This document shows, piece by piece, positions 1 to 7,963 of a DNA stretch of 11,325 bases (position 1 is its first letter; the number at the start of each line of letters is the position of its first letter). The notes under the pieces are model-generated. The model did no database searches, was not told the origin of the DNA, and saw only the letters and a list, made by a program, of their open reading frames with translations. The stretch is from CBFGRU01 sp965651255. Lineage in GTDB: Bacteria; Planctomycetota; Phycisphaerae; Phycisphaerales; SM1A02. The DNA is taken from contig CBFGRU010000086.1 of assembly GCA_965651255.1 (NCBI GenBank), forward strand, positions 1-11,325, in the 5' to 3' direction. The position numbers and the translations under genes are program-made.

Positions 1-2893
1 AGAACGAACACTTTTCCATCACGCCGACCGAACGCACCGTCACTTCGGGGTTGAAGAGCCCCTTGCGCACGGTGCCATCGCCTGAGAAATGCTCGTTCGC
101 GCGTTCATCGGGCAGCTTGAGATAGGGCTGCTCAAGGCCGGTGTTGCGTGGATTGCGGGCGTGCCAGTCGTAGAAGTTGAAGCGACGAACTTTGTACGGA
201 CAGTTGTTCGAGCAGTAGCGCGTTCCCACGCAACGGTTGTAGACCATGACGTTGAGCCCGTCGTGGTCATGCACGGTCGCTGCCACCGGGCAGACCTGCT
301 CGCACGGAGCGGTCTCGCAATGCTGGCAAGTCACCGGCTGCACAGCGACTGATTCGACCGTGTGTTCATCGAACTTCCCATCGCTCGACCGCTTGAACTT
401 GAAGTAGCGATCGATGCGGATCCAGTGCATCTCGCGGCCGCGGAGCACCTGGTCCTTTCCGACGATGGGAATGTTGTTCTCCGCCTGGCAGGCAATCACG
501 CAGGCGCTGCAGCCGTTGCATGCGGAAAGATCGATCGACATCCCCCACCGATAGTTCTGCTCGGTGTACTGATGTTCATCCCAGAGCGAAACGAGCGGAA
601 ACTCGTGGTAGGGCGACCAGTCCGGATGGAACGCTTTTCGACCGAGATTCTCGAAATCATGCAGGTTGGCTTCTTCAACGATCTGGGGCAGACGCTGCTG
701 CTTGCCCTGTTCGGTCATCGCCGTCTTCATGATGTGGTGATCCTGCGTCACCGCCAGTTCGTACCGGCCGCTGGCAAGTTCCACCCGCGCATCGCCTGCC
801 ACCATCATGCCCGCTGTCGTGCGCAACCGATAGGTGTTGAAGCCCACACCATTGCCGACGTTGCCGGCGATGCTTCGGCCATACCCCAGCGGCAGCGTAA
901 TCGTGCCATCCGGATGTCCGGGCACGACCTGCGCCGCGATCGTCATGGCCGACTGACCGTTCGCCGCGATGGACACCATGTCATGACCGCTGACGCCGAG
1001 CGTTTCCGCGGTCCGCGGGCTCATCAGGGCGGCATTATCCCAGGTGATCTTCGTCACCGGATCAGGCAGTTCCTGCAGCCAGCCGTTGTTTGCGAAGCGG
1101 CCGTCGTACATGCTCGCATCCGCGATGAAGACAACTTCATCGACCTGCGCGCCATCACTGGCATTGCCCGCCAGCGTCGCGAGCTGGCTCATCCACCCGC
1201 CGCCCTGCACCGCAACGGTTGCGGTCGGCCACTCCGAGTTCATGAGCACACCGTCGTGCAGCAACTGCCGCCACGATCGCTCGAAGTCGGCCTCGCCGAG
1301 AACCGGCTTCATCGCGCGACGGACCAGGCCGTACGCATCCTGCACTTCATCGCCCATCGCGACGGCGAGCACTTCCGCCGGGGTCTTCCCGCCGTAGAAC
1401 GGTTCAACAATCGGTTGCCCGATGGACAGTGTGCCATCCCAGGCGCGAGCGTCCGACCAGGTCTCAAGGAACAGCGCGCGCGGCACATGCCAGTCGGCGA
1501 CCGCGCTGGTTTCATCAACCGAATCCGAGAGATGCACCGTGAAGGCGCCGGACATCGCCGTGGCAAAGTCAAGGTCGGCCGGTGCGTTGAACACCGGGTT
1601 CCCACCAAGCATGATGAGGGTGTCAACCGTTCCACCGCGCAGCGCTTCAGCCAGGGCGCGAATCGCTTCGACGTGCGAGGGTCGGCCGGCATCCGGCTCG
1701 GCGGTGTAGCTGACCGTCTTGCCGACGTTGCCGAGCGCCGCGTTCAGCGCGTGAGCCAACGAATGCACTTCCGCCGGCTGATGTTCACCCGCGCAGATGA
1801 TGGATGCATGTCCGGCCGCACGAGCGGCCAGCAGATCATCCGCCGCTGCATCAAGCATCGCGTCGTTCAGCCACGAACCGCTGACCTCCGGCAGTGAACC
1901 CGCGCCGGGAACGCTCAGCCCTCTGGCAATGAGTTTCTTCGTGAGCGCCACCGCCACCGCAGGAATGTTTCGTGCCTTGGTCGCCAGTCGATGATCGGCC
2001 ATCACCCCCGTGAGCGAAACGCGGCTTTCGGCCATGTACAGGCGGCTCATCTCGAAAGAGCGATCCGTCCGCGTCTCGTACCGCCGGGAATCGGCGAACT
2101 CACGGGCATGGCGAATCCACGCGGGGTGCGAGCCAAAAACATCGGCATCGAGCGAGAAGACCACCGCTGCGTTGTGGAACGCATAATGCGTCCGGTGAGG
2201 CGCCCCGAACGCCAGTCGCGACCCTTCTCGTTCGGCATCGCGGGAAACGGCTTCATACTCGAACCACTTCAGATTCGGATACGCCTGCAGAAGCCGGCGT
2301 TTCACATCTTCAAGCGTGGTGGAACTCGATGCCTCGGTGAGAACCGCGATTGATCCCCCGCCACTGCTGCGTCGGTCGGCGAATCGGGCGGCGATCGCCG
2401 TGGCAAAGGCATCAAAGGTCGTAGGATTTCCAGCCGTGCGGACCGCGATGCTGCGTTCCGGGTCGTACTGGGCGAGAATGCTCGCCTGCGCATACACGCT
2501 GGTCGCGCCCCGATTGGTCGGGTGGGCCGGGTTTCCTTCGAGTTTGATCGGCCGGCCGTCGTACGCGACCGCCAGCAGTCCTTCCGCCACGCCGCCGATT
2601 TCCAGCACCGTGGCGTACTGCTCCGTTGTTCCGGGAATTCGCCCGGCGGGTCGATGGGCAAAGGGCGCGATGTGCTCTTCGGGCCAGCGGCGACAGCCCG
2701 CGAGGCCTACCCCCCCGAGCGCGAGCGACGCCCCCATGAGTTTCAGGAAGCCGCGGCGCGTGGACGGCGTCACGACATCTTCCAGCAGACTCGGAAACTC
2801 ACGCTCGACCATCGCCCGGAACTCGGGCGTATCAGCGAGGTCTTCGAGACTGCGCCAGTATTGCTTGCCGGCGTGCTTGGTCACCGATGACAT
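1..2893 (-). CDS. actB: Alternative complex III iron-sulfur subunit ActB (partial, C-terminus beyond left edge)
   Basis: This is the large peripheral subunit of alternative complex III, which oxidises menaquinol and passes electrons on to cytochrome c or an oxidase. 964 residues are visible. The N-terminus has the YWRSLEDLADTPEF segment usual in ActB, then RRGFLK at 46-51 and LAGC at 64-67, a twin-arginine and lipobox-like export signal. A long molybdopterin-oxidoreductase-like region follows; in this family it is known to carry no molybdenum cofactor. The C-terminal ferredoxin part has Cys 792/795/798/802, Cys 856/859/864/868 and Cys 888/894/898. In the last group Thr891 stands where a fourth Cys would be, which fits the family's single [3Fe-4S] cluster. 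C962 begins another cysteine group that the window edge cuts off. The ATG at 2893 lies inside actA, so translation is probably coupled to it. The frame is open throughout, with no frameshift. The identification is secure. Confidence 0.96.
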   Translation of the reverse strand, partial: MSSVTKHAGKQYWRSLEDLADTPEFRAMVEREFPSLLEDVVTPSTRRGFLKLMGASLALGGVGLAGCRRWPEEHIAPFAHRPAGRIPGTTEQYATVLEIGGVAEGLLAVAYDGRPIKLEGNPAHPTNRGATSVYAQASILAQYDPERSIAVRTAGNPTTFDAFATAIAARFADRRSSGGGSIAVLTEASSSTTLEDVKRRLLQAYPNLKWFEYEAVSRDAEREGSRLAFGAPHRTHYAFHNAAVVFSLDADVFGSHPAWIRHAREFADSRRYETRTDRSFEMSRLYMAESRVSLTGVMADHRLATKARNIPAVAVALTKKLIARGLSVPGAGSLPEVSGSWLNDAMLDAAADDLLAARAAGHASIICAGEHQPAEVHSLAHALNAALGNVGKTVSYTAEPDAGRPSHVEAIRALAEALRGGTVDTLIMLGGNPVFNAPADLDFATAMSGAFTVHLSDSVDETSAVADWHVPRALFLETWSDARAWDGTLSIGQPIVEPFYGGKTPAEVLAVAMGDEVQDAYGLVRRAMKPVLGEADFERSWRQLLHDGVLMNSEWPTATVAVQGGGWMSQLATLAGNASDGAQVDEVVFIADASMYDGRFANNGWLQELPDPVTKITWDNAALMSPRTAETLGVSGHDMVSIAANGQSAMTIAAQVVPGHPDGTITLPLGYGRSIAGNVGNGVGFNTYRLRTTAGMMVAGDARVELASGRYELAVTQDHHIMKTAMTEQGKQQRLPQIVEEANLHDFENLGRKAFHPDWSPYHEFPLVSLWDEHQYTEQNYRWGMSIDLSACNGCSACVIACQAENNIPIVGKDQVLRGREMHWIRIDRYFKFKRSSDGKFDEHTVESVAVQPVTCQHCETAPCEQVCPVAATVHDHDGLNVMVYNRCVGTRYCSNNCPYKVRRFNFYDWHARNPRNTGLEQPYLKLPDERANEHFSGDGTVRKGLFNPEVTVRSVGVMEKCSF

Positions 2894-3558
2894 GTCGAGC
2901 AGTCCGTCGAGGGTTGAATCTGGTTCGAAGCGCGCAGCAACTCGCCGACGCTCTTGTGGCTCTCACCTTCACGCGGCTTCCAGGCGAGATTGAAGATTTC
3001 ACTCTGAGGCCGGAGGTTCTCATCCGGGTTTCGGTGGCATTCCAGGCACCAGCCCATGCTGAGCGGCTCCTGCTGGTACACCTTTTCCATCTTGTCCACT
3101 CGGCCGTGGCATTCCACACACGACACTCCGCGATTCACGTGGGCCGAGTGATCGAAGTACGAATAGTCGGGCAGATCGTGAATGCGAACCCACATGATCG
3201 GCTCGCCCGTTGCGTGGCTGTCCAGCAACGGCTGGAGCTTCCACTGCTGCGCCTGCGGGTCGTTCCTGTTCGGCTGAATCGCCGAATGGCAGTTCATGCA
3301 GGTTTCGGTCGGCGGAATGGCCGCCTTCGCCGCAACCTCCACCGTGTTGTGACAGTAGCGGCAGTCAATGCCCATCTCGCCAGCATGCAGTCGGTGGCTG
3401 AAAGGAATCGGTTGTTCCGGCTGATAGCCCACATCGGTCGTCTTGGGGCTGAAACCGAACCACACAATTCCCACGAAGTACACCGGCGCAACCAACAGCC
3501 CCGCCCCCAGCATGGGGATAAGACCATTGGTCCACTTGGGGAAAACGAAGTGCGACAC
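2881..3558 (-). CDS. actA: Alternative complex III pentaheme cytochrome c subunit ActA
   Basis: This is the 225-residue membrane-anchored multiheme cytochrome of alternative complex III, facing the periplasm. One hydrophobic helix at about residues 13-36 serves as an uncleaved signal anchor. Five CxxCH heme c motifs are present: CRYCH 66-70, CMNCH 87-91, CVECH 147-151, CLECH 171-175 and CSTCH 220-224. Five hemes and an N-terminal anchor match the known ActA layout, and actB follows directly, as in act operons elsewhere. The start is a GTG at 3558-3556, about nine bases after an AAGG. No ATG lies between it and the in-frame TGA further upstream, so GTG is the best choice. The last heme motif is one residue from the C-terminus, and the start codon of actB is embedded in its codons. 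Covalent heme attachment would need cytochrome c maturation genes, which are not in this window. Confidence 0.95.
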   Translation of the reverse strand: MSHFVFPKWTNGLIPMLGAGLLVAPVYFVGIVWFGFSPKTTDVGYQPEQPIPFSHRLHAGEMGIDCRYCHNTVEVAAKAAIPPTETCMNCHSAIQPNRNDPQAQQWKLQPLLDSHATGEPIMWVRIHDLPDYSYFDHSAHVNRGVSCVECHGRVDKMEKVYQQEPLSMGWCLECHRNPDENLRPQSEIFNLAWKPREGESHKSVGELLRASNQIQPSTDCSTCHR

Positions 3559-3733
3559 GACTAAGTACCTTTTTTCACAATGTCTGCCAACGATCCTATT
3601 TCAGGCCCTTCCGCGAATCAAGAACCGCAGCAGCGCCATCCGTTCGGTCGGATCGGCTTTGGACCGTGAAGACTACCCAAAAACAACGTTTCCGCAACGT
3701 CAAGCGCCCCTGATTTCACCTGCTTCTCCGTAA
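3559..3733. promoter_or_regulatory. Divergent intergenic region between actA and the TatD-family gene
   Basis: These 175 bases separate two divergent transcription units and must hold the promoter of the act operon and probably that of the hydrolase-exporter pair. On the minus strand a TTGACG (complement of 3698-3703) resembles a sigma-70 -35 box, but I see no convincing -10 box at the usual distance. The same spot contains AACGTT, TCCGC, AACGT, a short repeat that is both direct and inverted (3685-3700). No riboswitch-like or long hairpin structure is evident. The assignment as a regulatory region rests on gene orientation, not on a recognised box. Confidence 0.35.
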
Positions 3734-4606
3734 ATGAGACTGAACATCAGCGGCGCTCGCCCGCTACCATCGGCCGCTTCACCCGCGCCGCCGGAAGAAA
3801 TCCGCTTGATTGACACCCACTGCCATCTTGCCTTCGACTGCTATGACGATCGCCTCGAGCAGGTGCTCGCCGAGGCGCGGGCAGCCGGAGTGAGAGGGTT
3901 CGTGACGGTCTGCACCACCACGGCCGGCGCGGCCAGAAACCTGGCGATCGCCGCCGAGCATCGCGATGTGTGGTGTACTTCGGGCGTGCATCCTCTGCAC
4001 AGCGATGAACCGATCGAATGGGAAGAGATGGTTCGGGTGGCTCATGACCCGCGGTGTGTCGCGTGGGGCGAACTTGGGCTTGACAACCACTACAAGGATC
4101 CGCCGCGCGAACTGCAACGCCGCGTTCTCTCCGAGCAGCTCACGATCATCGCACGTTGCACCGATGAGGGGCTCTCCAAACCGCTCGTACTTCATTGCCG
4201 GGACGCCTTCGACGATTTGCTGTCTATCTTGCGCGAAACCCAACTCCCGCCCGACCGCTGCGTCTTTCACTGCTTTACGGGGACGCCGGACGATGCGAGG
4301 GCGGTCCTCGACTTCGGCGCGTGGATCTCCTTCACCGGCGTGGTGACGTTCCGAAACGCAAAGGACGTGGCCGAGGCCGCGAAGCTCGTTCCCGCCGACC
4401 GCATCATGGTGGAAACCGATGCGCCATTTCTGACACCCGAACCGCATCGACAGGTCAGGCCGAACGAACCGAAGTTCGTCATTCACACCGCCCATCATCT
4501 GGCTGAACTTCGTGGAGTTGATGCAGGCGAGTTCGAGCAGACGCTCGATGCCAATGCGGAGCGATTCTTCGGTATCACCCTCCCGCCCGCGGCGATGCGC
4601 GCATGA
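3734..4606 (+). CDS. TatD-family metal-dependent hydrolase (probable DNase)
   Basis: This is a cytoplasmic TIM-barrel amidohydrolase-like enzyme of the TatD/YcfH family; studied members are metal-dependent nucleases, but the substrate here is unproven. Family metal-site motifs are present in order: IDTHCHL (His29, His31), GVHP at 84-87, WGELGLD (Glu113), LVLHCRD (His154), FHCFTGT (His179) and ETDAPFLTP (Asp229). RPNEP at 242-246 is also typical. The ATG at 3734 gives 290 residues, with a Pro/Ala-rich leader of 24 residues not expected in the family and no clear ribosome binding site. An in-frame TTG at 3806 gives 266 residues starting LIDTHCHL, the usual family N-terminus, and has GGAAGA seven bases upstream. 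I report the longest form, but the TTG may be the true start. The stop overlaps the start of the RND gene. Confidence 0.93.
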   Translation: MRLNISGARPLPSAASPAPPEEIRLIDTHCHLAFDCYDDRLEQVLAEARAAGVRGFVTVCTTTAGAARNLAIAAEHRDVWCTSGVHPLHSDEPIEWEEMVRVAHDPRCVAWGELGLDNHYKDPPRELQRRVLSEQLTIIARCTDEGLSKPLVLHCRDAFDDLLSILRETQLPPDRCVFHCFTGTPDDARAVLDFGAWISFTGVVTFRNAKDVAEAAKLVPADRIMVETDAPFLTPEPHRQVRPNEPKFVIHTAHHLAELRGVDAGEFEQTLDANAERFFGITLPPAAMRA

Positions 4607-6858
4607 GCGGATACGCCCACCTCTTTGCGCATCGACCGTGGCTCATCGCGATCTTCGCGATCATCATCACGACTATCGCCTCGTTCGGCGTGCCGCATCT
4701 GACCGTCGATGATCAGCCACGCAATCTCTTTCGCGCGGATGATGAGCAGTCCCGCGCGCTCGAATCTCTGCACCGGACGTTCGGGTCGGATGATCTCGAT
4801 TGCCTGATCGTCCTTGATGGCCCCGCGCTCTTCACGCCCGATGGGTTCTCGGCGCTCCGCACGCTCGGCGAAGAGTTGCGCGCACTGCCGGACATCGCGC
4901 AGGTGGTCAGCCCGCTCGACATTCCTCAGTACGATGAATCACTCGGCCGGGCGCGGCCCATCTTTCCCGGCGATCCTGCCGGTTCGCCCCAGCAGGACAT
5001 CGATGCAGCGCTGGCGGAAGCGCGGCAACATCCGCTGCTGGGCGGAACGCTCATCGCGCCGAATGAACCGCTCATCCTGCTGGTTGCGACGCTGGCGGGT
5101 GAGTCGCTGTCGATCGATCTCATCGAGCCGGCGATCCGCCGGATCAATGAACTGACCGAACGCATCACGCGCGAGACGCCGGGACTCCGCGTTCGGATCA
5201 CGGGCCTGCCCGCCATTCGGATGGAAGTCATTCAATCCGTTCGGCGCGATCAGATTCGATTCTTCATCATCGGAACTGCGCTCGGAATCCTCGTGGCCTT
5301 TGCGCTCTTCCGGCGGATCGCTGCGGTCGTCGTGGTGGCCTTGCCGCCCATGATCGGGGCGTACTGGGCGCTGGGGTTCATGGGGCTTGCGGATGAACCA
5401 CTGAACGTCATCAATACGGTTCTGCCCACTCTGGTCGTGGTGATCGGTTTCACCGATGCAGTTCATCTGGGGGTTGATATTCGTCGCTCGCGTGCTGCGC
5501 ATGCATCACCGATGGAGGCCTCTGCGCTCGCGCTGCGCCATCTCGGACCGGCCTGTGTCCTGACCTCACTCACCACCGCGATCGGCTTCGCATCGCTTTC
5601 GTTCGCAGGAGTAGACGTCATCCAGCGGCTCGGCCTTGCGTGTGCGATGGGCTCGGTGTGCGCGCTGATGTCTGTTCTCACGCTGGTTCCACTCTTTGCA
5701 GCCATGATGCCGCGCGGTTGGCTCGTCGCGCGACGGGCAGATCAACCCCTCTTCGAACGCCGCCTTGCACCGACTTCGCTCATCCGCCCGGTACTCGCCC
5801 GCGCACGACTCGTTTCGTTCATCGGCCTTGTGCTGACAATTTCGCTCATTGGATTATCGTTTCTGACGCTCCGGCCGGATCATCGCATCACCGAGTCGCT
5901 CCCCCACGGACGAGATACGGCCCGAGCACTGCATGATGCGGATCGTGCGCTCAACGGCGTGCTGGCCGTCTACCTCATTGTTCAGCTTCCCGAGGCGCAA
6001 CCGCTCGAATCACCTTCGACGCGCAACCTGCTCGACACCGTGCACACTGCGGTACGCGAGACACCCGGGTTCGCCGCCGATCCGATTTCAATCCTTTCCA
6101 TCTGGCGGGCGCTTCCCAACGAAGCCAGCCCGATGCTCTGGCGGTTCCTGACGCCGCCTTCGCTTTCCGAACGTCTCTGGCATGAGCCAACGCGCGAGCT
6201 GCTCATCACCGCGCGCATTCGCGATGTCGGCGTCCGCAGGAATCGCGCTTCGTTCACCGAACTCGAAACCCGGCTGGATGTCATCCGGAACGAACATCCC
6301 GCTGCGACCATTCAACTGACCGGGACGACCGTCCTGGCATCGCGCAGCGTTCACCGCATGATCAGCGATCTCGCGATCAGTCTGTCGATGGCTTCGGTCG
6401 TCATTTTCATCACCCTGTCGTTTGCCTTCCGCTCGCTGCGCTTCGGGCTCATCAGCATTCTGCCGAACATCTTTCCGCTCGCTCTGACCGCCGGTCTGCT
6501 CGCGATCACCGGCCAGCCGCTGCAGATCACCAGCGTGATCGTTTTCTCAATCTGTCTGGGAATCGCCGTTGATGACACGATTCATGTGCTCGCGCGATAT
6601 CGCCGCGAGCAAAGGCACGGTCACGAAGGAGATGATGCCATCGGCCGAACCTTCACCGCCGTCGGAAGCGCGCTGCTGACCACGACGATCGTTCTGCTGT
6701 GCGGATTCGGAACGCTCGCTTTCAGTCAGGTGCCGGCAATTCGCCTCTTCGCGATCCTCTCCTGCATTGCGGTGACCGCGGCGCTCATCGGCGATCTGCT
6801 GCTTCTCTCGGCGCTCCTGCGCGTGTTCGGCCCTCGATCGACCGCAGCAAGCCAGTGA
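4603..6858 (+). CDS. RND-superfamily exporter, MMPL/HAE3 type
   Basis: This 751-residue inner-membrane protein has the two-fold RND layout. There is one helix at about 13-30, a periplasmic loop to about 218, five helices between about 219 and 369, then a helix at 403-423, a second loop to about 586 and five more helices to about 740. The fourth helices of the two halves carry FTDAVHLG (Asp285) and VDDTIHVL (Asp657, Asp658), the acidic positions associated with proton coupling. At about 750 residues it fits the MMPL/HAE3 group, not the roughly 1050-residue HAE1 drug pumps. No membrane-fusion protein or outer-membrane channel lies beside it, so it may act alone on lipids or other hydrophobic molecules; the substrate cannot be read from the sequence. 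The ATG is within the ATGA overlap with the TatD-family gene and has no strong ribosome binding site of its own, so it is probably translated by coupling. Confidence 0.91.
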   Translation: MSGYAHLFAHRPWLIAIFAIIITTIASFGVPHLTVDDQPRNLFRADDEQSRALESLHRTFGSDDLDCLIVLDGPALFTPDGFSALRTLGEELRALPDIAQVVSPLDIPQYDESLGRARPIFPGDPAGSPQQDIDAALAEARQHPLLGGTLIAPNEPLILLVATLAGESLSIDLIEPAIRRINELTERITRETPGLRVRITGLPAIRMEVIQSVRRDQIRFFIIGTALGILVAFALFRRIAAVVVVALPPMIGAYWALGFMGLADEPLNVINTVLPTLVVVIGFTDAVHLGVDIRRSRAAHASPMEASALALRHLGPACVLTSLTTAIGFASLSFAGVDVIQRLGLACAMGSVCALMSVLTLVPLFAAMMPRGWLVARRADQPLFERRLAPTSLIRPVLARARLVSFIGLVLTISLIGLSFLTLRPDHRITESLPHGRDTARALHDADRALNGVLAVYLIVQLPEAQPLESPSTRNLLDTVHTAVRETPGFAADPISILSIWRALPNEASPMLWRFLTPPSLSERLWHEPTRELLITARIRDVGVRRNRASFTELETRLDVIRNEHPAATIQLTGTTVLASRSVHRMISDLAISLSMASVVIFITLSFAFRSLRFGLISILPNIFPLALTAGLLAITGQPLQITSVIVFSICLGIAVDDTIHVLARYRREQRHGHEGDDAIGRTFTAVGSALLTTTIVLLCGFGTLAFSQVPAIRLFAILSCIAVTAALIGDLLLLSALLRVFGPRSTAASQ

Positions 6859-6907
6859 GTCCATGACTCACTCGTTCCCAACGGTGAATCGACCCGATCC
6901 CTACGGC

Positions 6908-6937
6908 ATCGCCCGATCGGAAATCCGATCGGGCGAT
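6908..6937. terminator. Perfect 13-bp inverted repeat in a convergent gap (possible bidirectional terminator)
   Basis: Arms at 6908-6920 and 6925-6937 (left arm ATCGCCCGATCGG) are exact reverse complements around the four bases AAAT, giving a very stable stem. The hairpin lies about 50 bases after the RND stop and about 120 bases beyond the stop of the convergent gene, the usual place for a shared terminator. Neither side has a T-run, so it is not a canonical intrinsic terminator. It could instead protect 3' ends from exonucleases, be a dispersed palindromic repeat, or be a protein-binding site. Confidence 0.5.
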
Positions 6938-7058
6938 ACGGCCGGCCGAAGCGTGTATTTCAGCCGACCCACCTCGGGAAGGTGCTCCCCTCAATCCTTC
7001 CCGATGGCGCAACACACTCGCTCTCTCTCCTCACCGCGCGGCGGTTGCGCAGGATGCG

Positions 7059-7733
7059 TCAGGTTTCCGATCGCCGCTTGCGTGAACGCACAAGCAATCC
7101 CGCCAGAGCCAGGAGCGCGATCGCGCCCGGGGCAGGCACCTGCACCACTTCAATCTCAACCCGGAACGATTCGGGTGAACCCGCTTCGCCGAAATGCAAC
7201 TCAAACGGCGCATCGCCCTGACCGGCGAACTGCACGTCACTGAGGGTTGCGGACAATCGGCCTTCATCACCGAGCGACAGCCACATCATGCCTTCCAAGC
7301 CGCCCGCGCCCCAGTCCAGGTCCCAGACGCGCTGCTTCCACTGTGCTTCGGTTTCGTTCTGATGCATCTCAAAGGGACCGTCATACAGATACGACACATC
7401 AACACCTGTGCGCACGTTGAAGAGGCGGAACAGATCGATGTCTGCACCGGGAGAAGAGGTGTAGATGTTCTCCCCGGTATCGATAATTGAAACAGACTTC
7501 AAACCCCAGCCGCTCCCCAGACTGCTCAGCAGGCCGTCCAGATCGAGGATGATGCGCGTGTGCTCGTTATTCAATCCTTCCGACCCGGATGAGAGATACG
7601 CCGCATAGTTGCCCTGGTAATGAATGTCGCCGGGGCCGGCTTTCTCGAATCGACCGATGTCGATCACATCCGCAGTGGTGTGCAAGCCGATGGCGAGCGC
7701 ACCGATCGCGCCGAAGGTCATACGTGCCTTCAT
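7059..7733 (-). CDS. Secreted protein with PEP-CTERM-like C-terminal sorting signal, function unknown
   Basis: This 224-residue protein begins with a short basic segment and a hydrophobic stretch (about 6-22) that reads as a signal peptide. The C-terminus is a tripartite sorting tail: VPAPG at 199-203, a hydrophobic helix at 204-215 and a basic cluster RSRKRR at 216-221. VPAPG replaces the classical VPEP; in families of this type an exosortase is thought to process the tail and anchor or release the protein at the cell surface. No exosortase lies in the window. The middle is rich in Gly, Asp and Ser with probable beta structure, lacks cysteine, and matches no domain I recognise. The ATG at 7733 follows AAAGGG at a reasonable distance. 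The gene stands alone, convergent with the RND gene and divergent from the BtuF-like gene. Confidence 0.8.
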   Translation of the reverse strand: MKARMTFGAIGALAIGLHTTADVIDIGRFEKAGPGDIHYQGNYAAYLSSGSEGLNNEHTRIILDLDGLLSSLGSGWGLKSVSIIDTGENIYTSSPGADIDLFRLFNVRTGVDVSYLYDGPFEMHQNETEAQWKQRVWDLDWGAGGLEGMMWLSLGDEGRLSATLSDVQFAGQGDAPFELHFGEAGSPESFRVEIEVVQVPAPGAIALLALAGLLVRSRKRRSET

Positions 7734-7963
7734 GCGTTGCCCTTTCTTTCAGTGTCGATCCGTCGGTGGGAGTCATCGCGCGGCCCGTCCGCCGCGCTGC
7801 ACCTCAACCATGTCCCGACGGCATGAGTGAGCAAACCATTCCGCTTCGCAATTGCCCGCGCTGCCCATCACGGATTGCTCTGTGCGGGCCGGTCAATCTG
7901 GGCAACCCGAGGGACTCGTCCGAGAATCTGGACCACACGCTCAGCGCATACACTCGCTGCATC
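7734..7963. promoter_or_regulatory. Divergent intergenic region upstream of the CTERM protein and the BtuF-like gene
   Basis: These 230 bases lie between two divergent genes. A perfect 7-bp inverted repeat, GCGCGGC and GCCGCGC around a 6-base loop, occupies 7778-7797. The plus frame of the BtuF-like gene stays open through this stretch, with an in-frame ATG at 7823, but the extra 47 residues contain no signal peptide and precede the normal family N-terminus, so I treat the stretch as non-coding. I looked for a cobalamin riboswitch, given the BtuF-like gene, and saw no B12-box-like sequence. Confidence 0.35.

Noticed and set aside
362..1897. 511-residue open frame on the plus strand
   Set aside because: It is antisense to actB, has no recognisable domain, and is explained by high GC content; actB on the other strand shows clear iron-sulfur motifs.
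2709..2715. Run of seven C residues near the start of actB
   Set aside because: The actB frame is intact through the export signal, so I see no frameshift.
2887..3564. 225-residue open frame on the plus strand opposite actA
   Set aside because: The opposite strand encodes five CxxCH motifs and a membrane anchor; this frame has no such features.
3779..4498. 239-residue minus-strand open frame
   Set aside because: It is a shadow of the TatD-family gene, whose metal-site motifs are all on the plus strand.
7033..7045. Short inverted repeat just after the CTERM gene stop
   Set aside because: The stem is only 5 bp and no T-run follows, too weak to call a terminator.
7589..7963. N-terminal extension of the BtuF-like frame
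   Set aside because: The open frame extends upstream, overlapping the start of the divergent CTERM gene, but the family N-terminus begins at 7964 and the extension has no signal peptide or conserved motif.
7734..7963. Possible cobalamin riboswitch upstream of the BtuF-like gene
   Set aside because: No B12-box-like sequence or suitable multi-stem layout was seen; a covariance-model search (Rfam cobalamin) would settle it.
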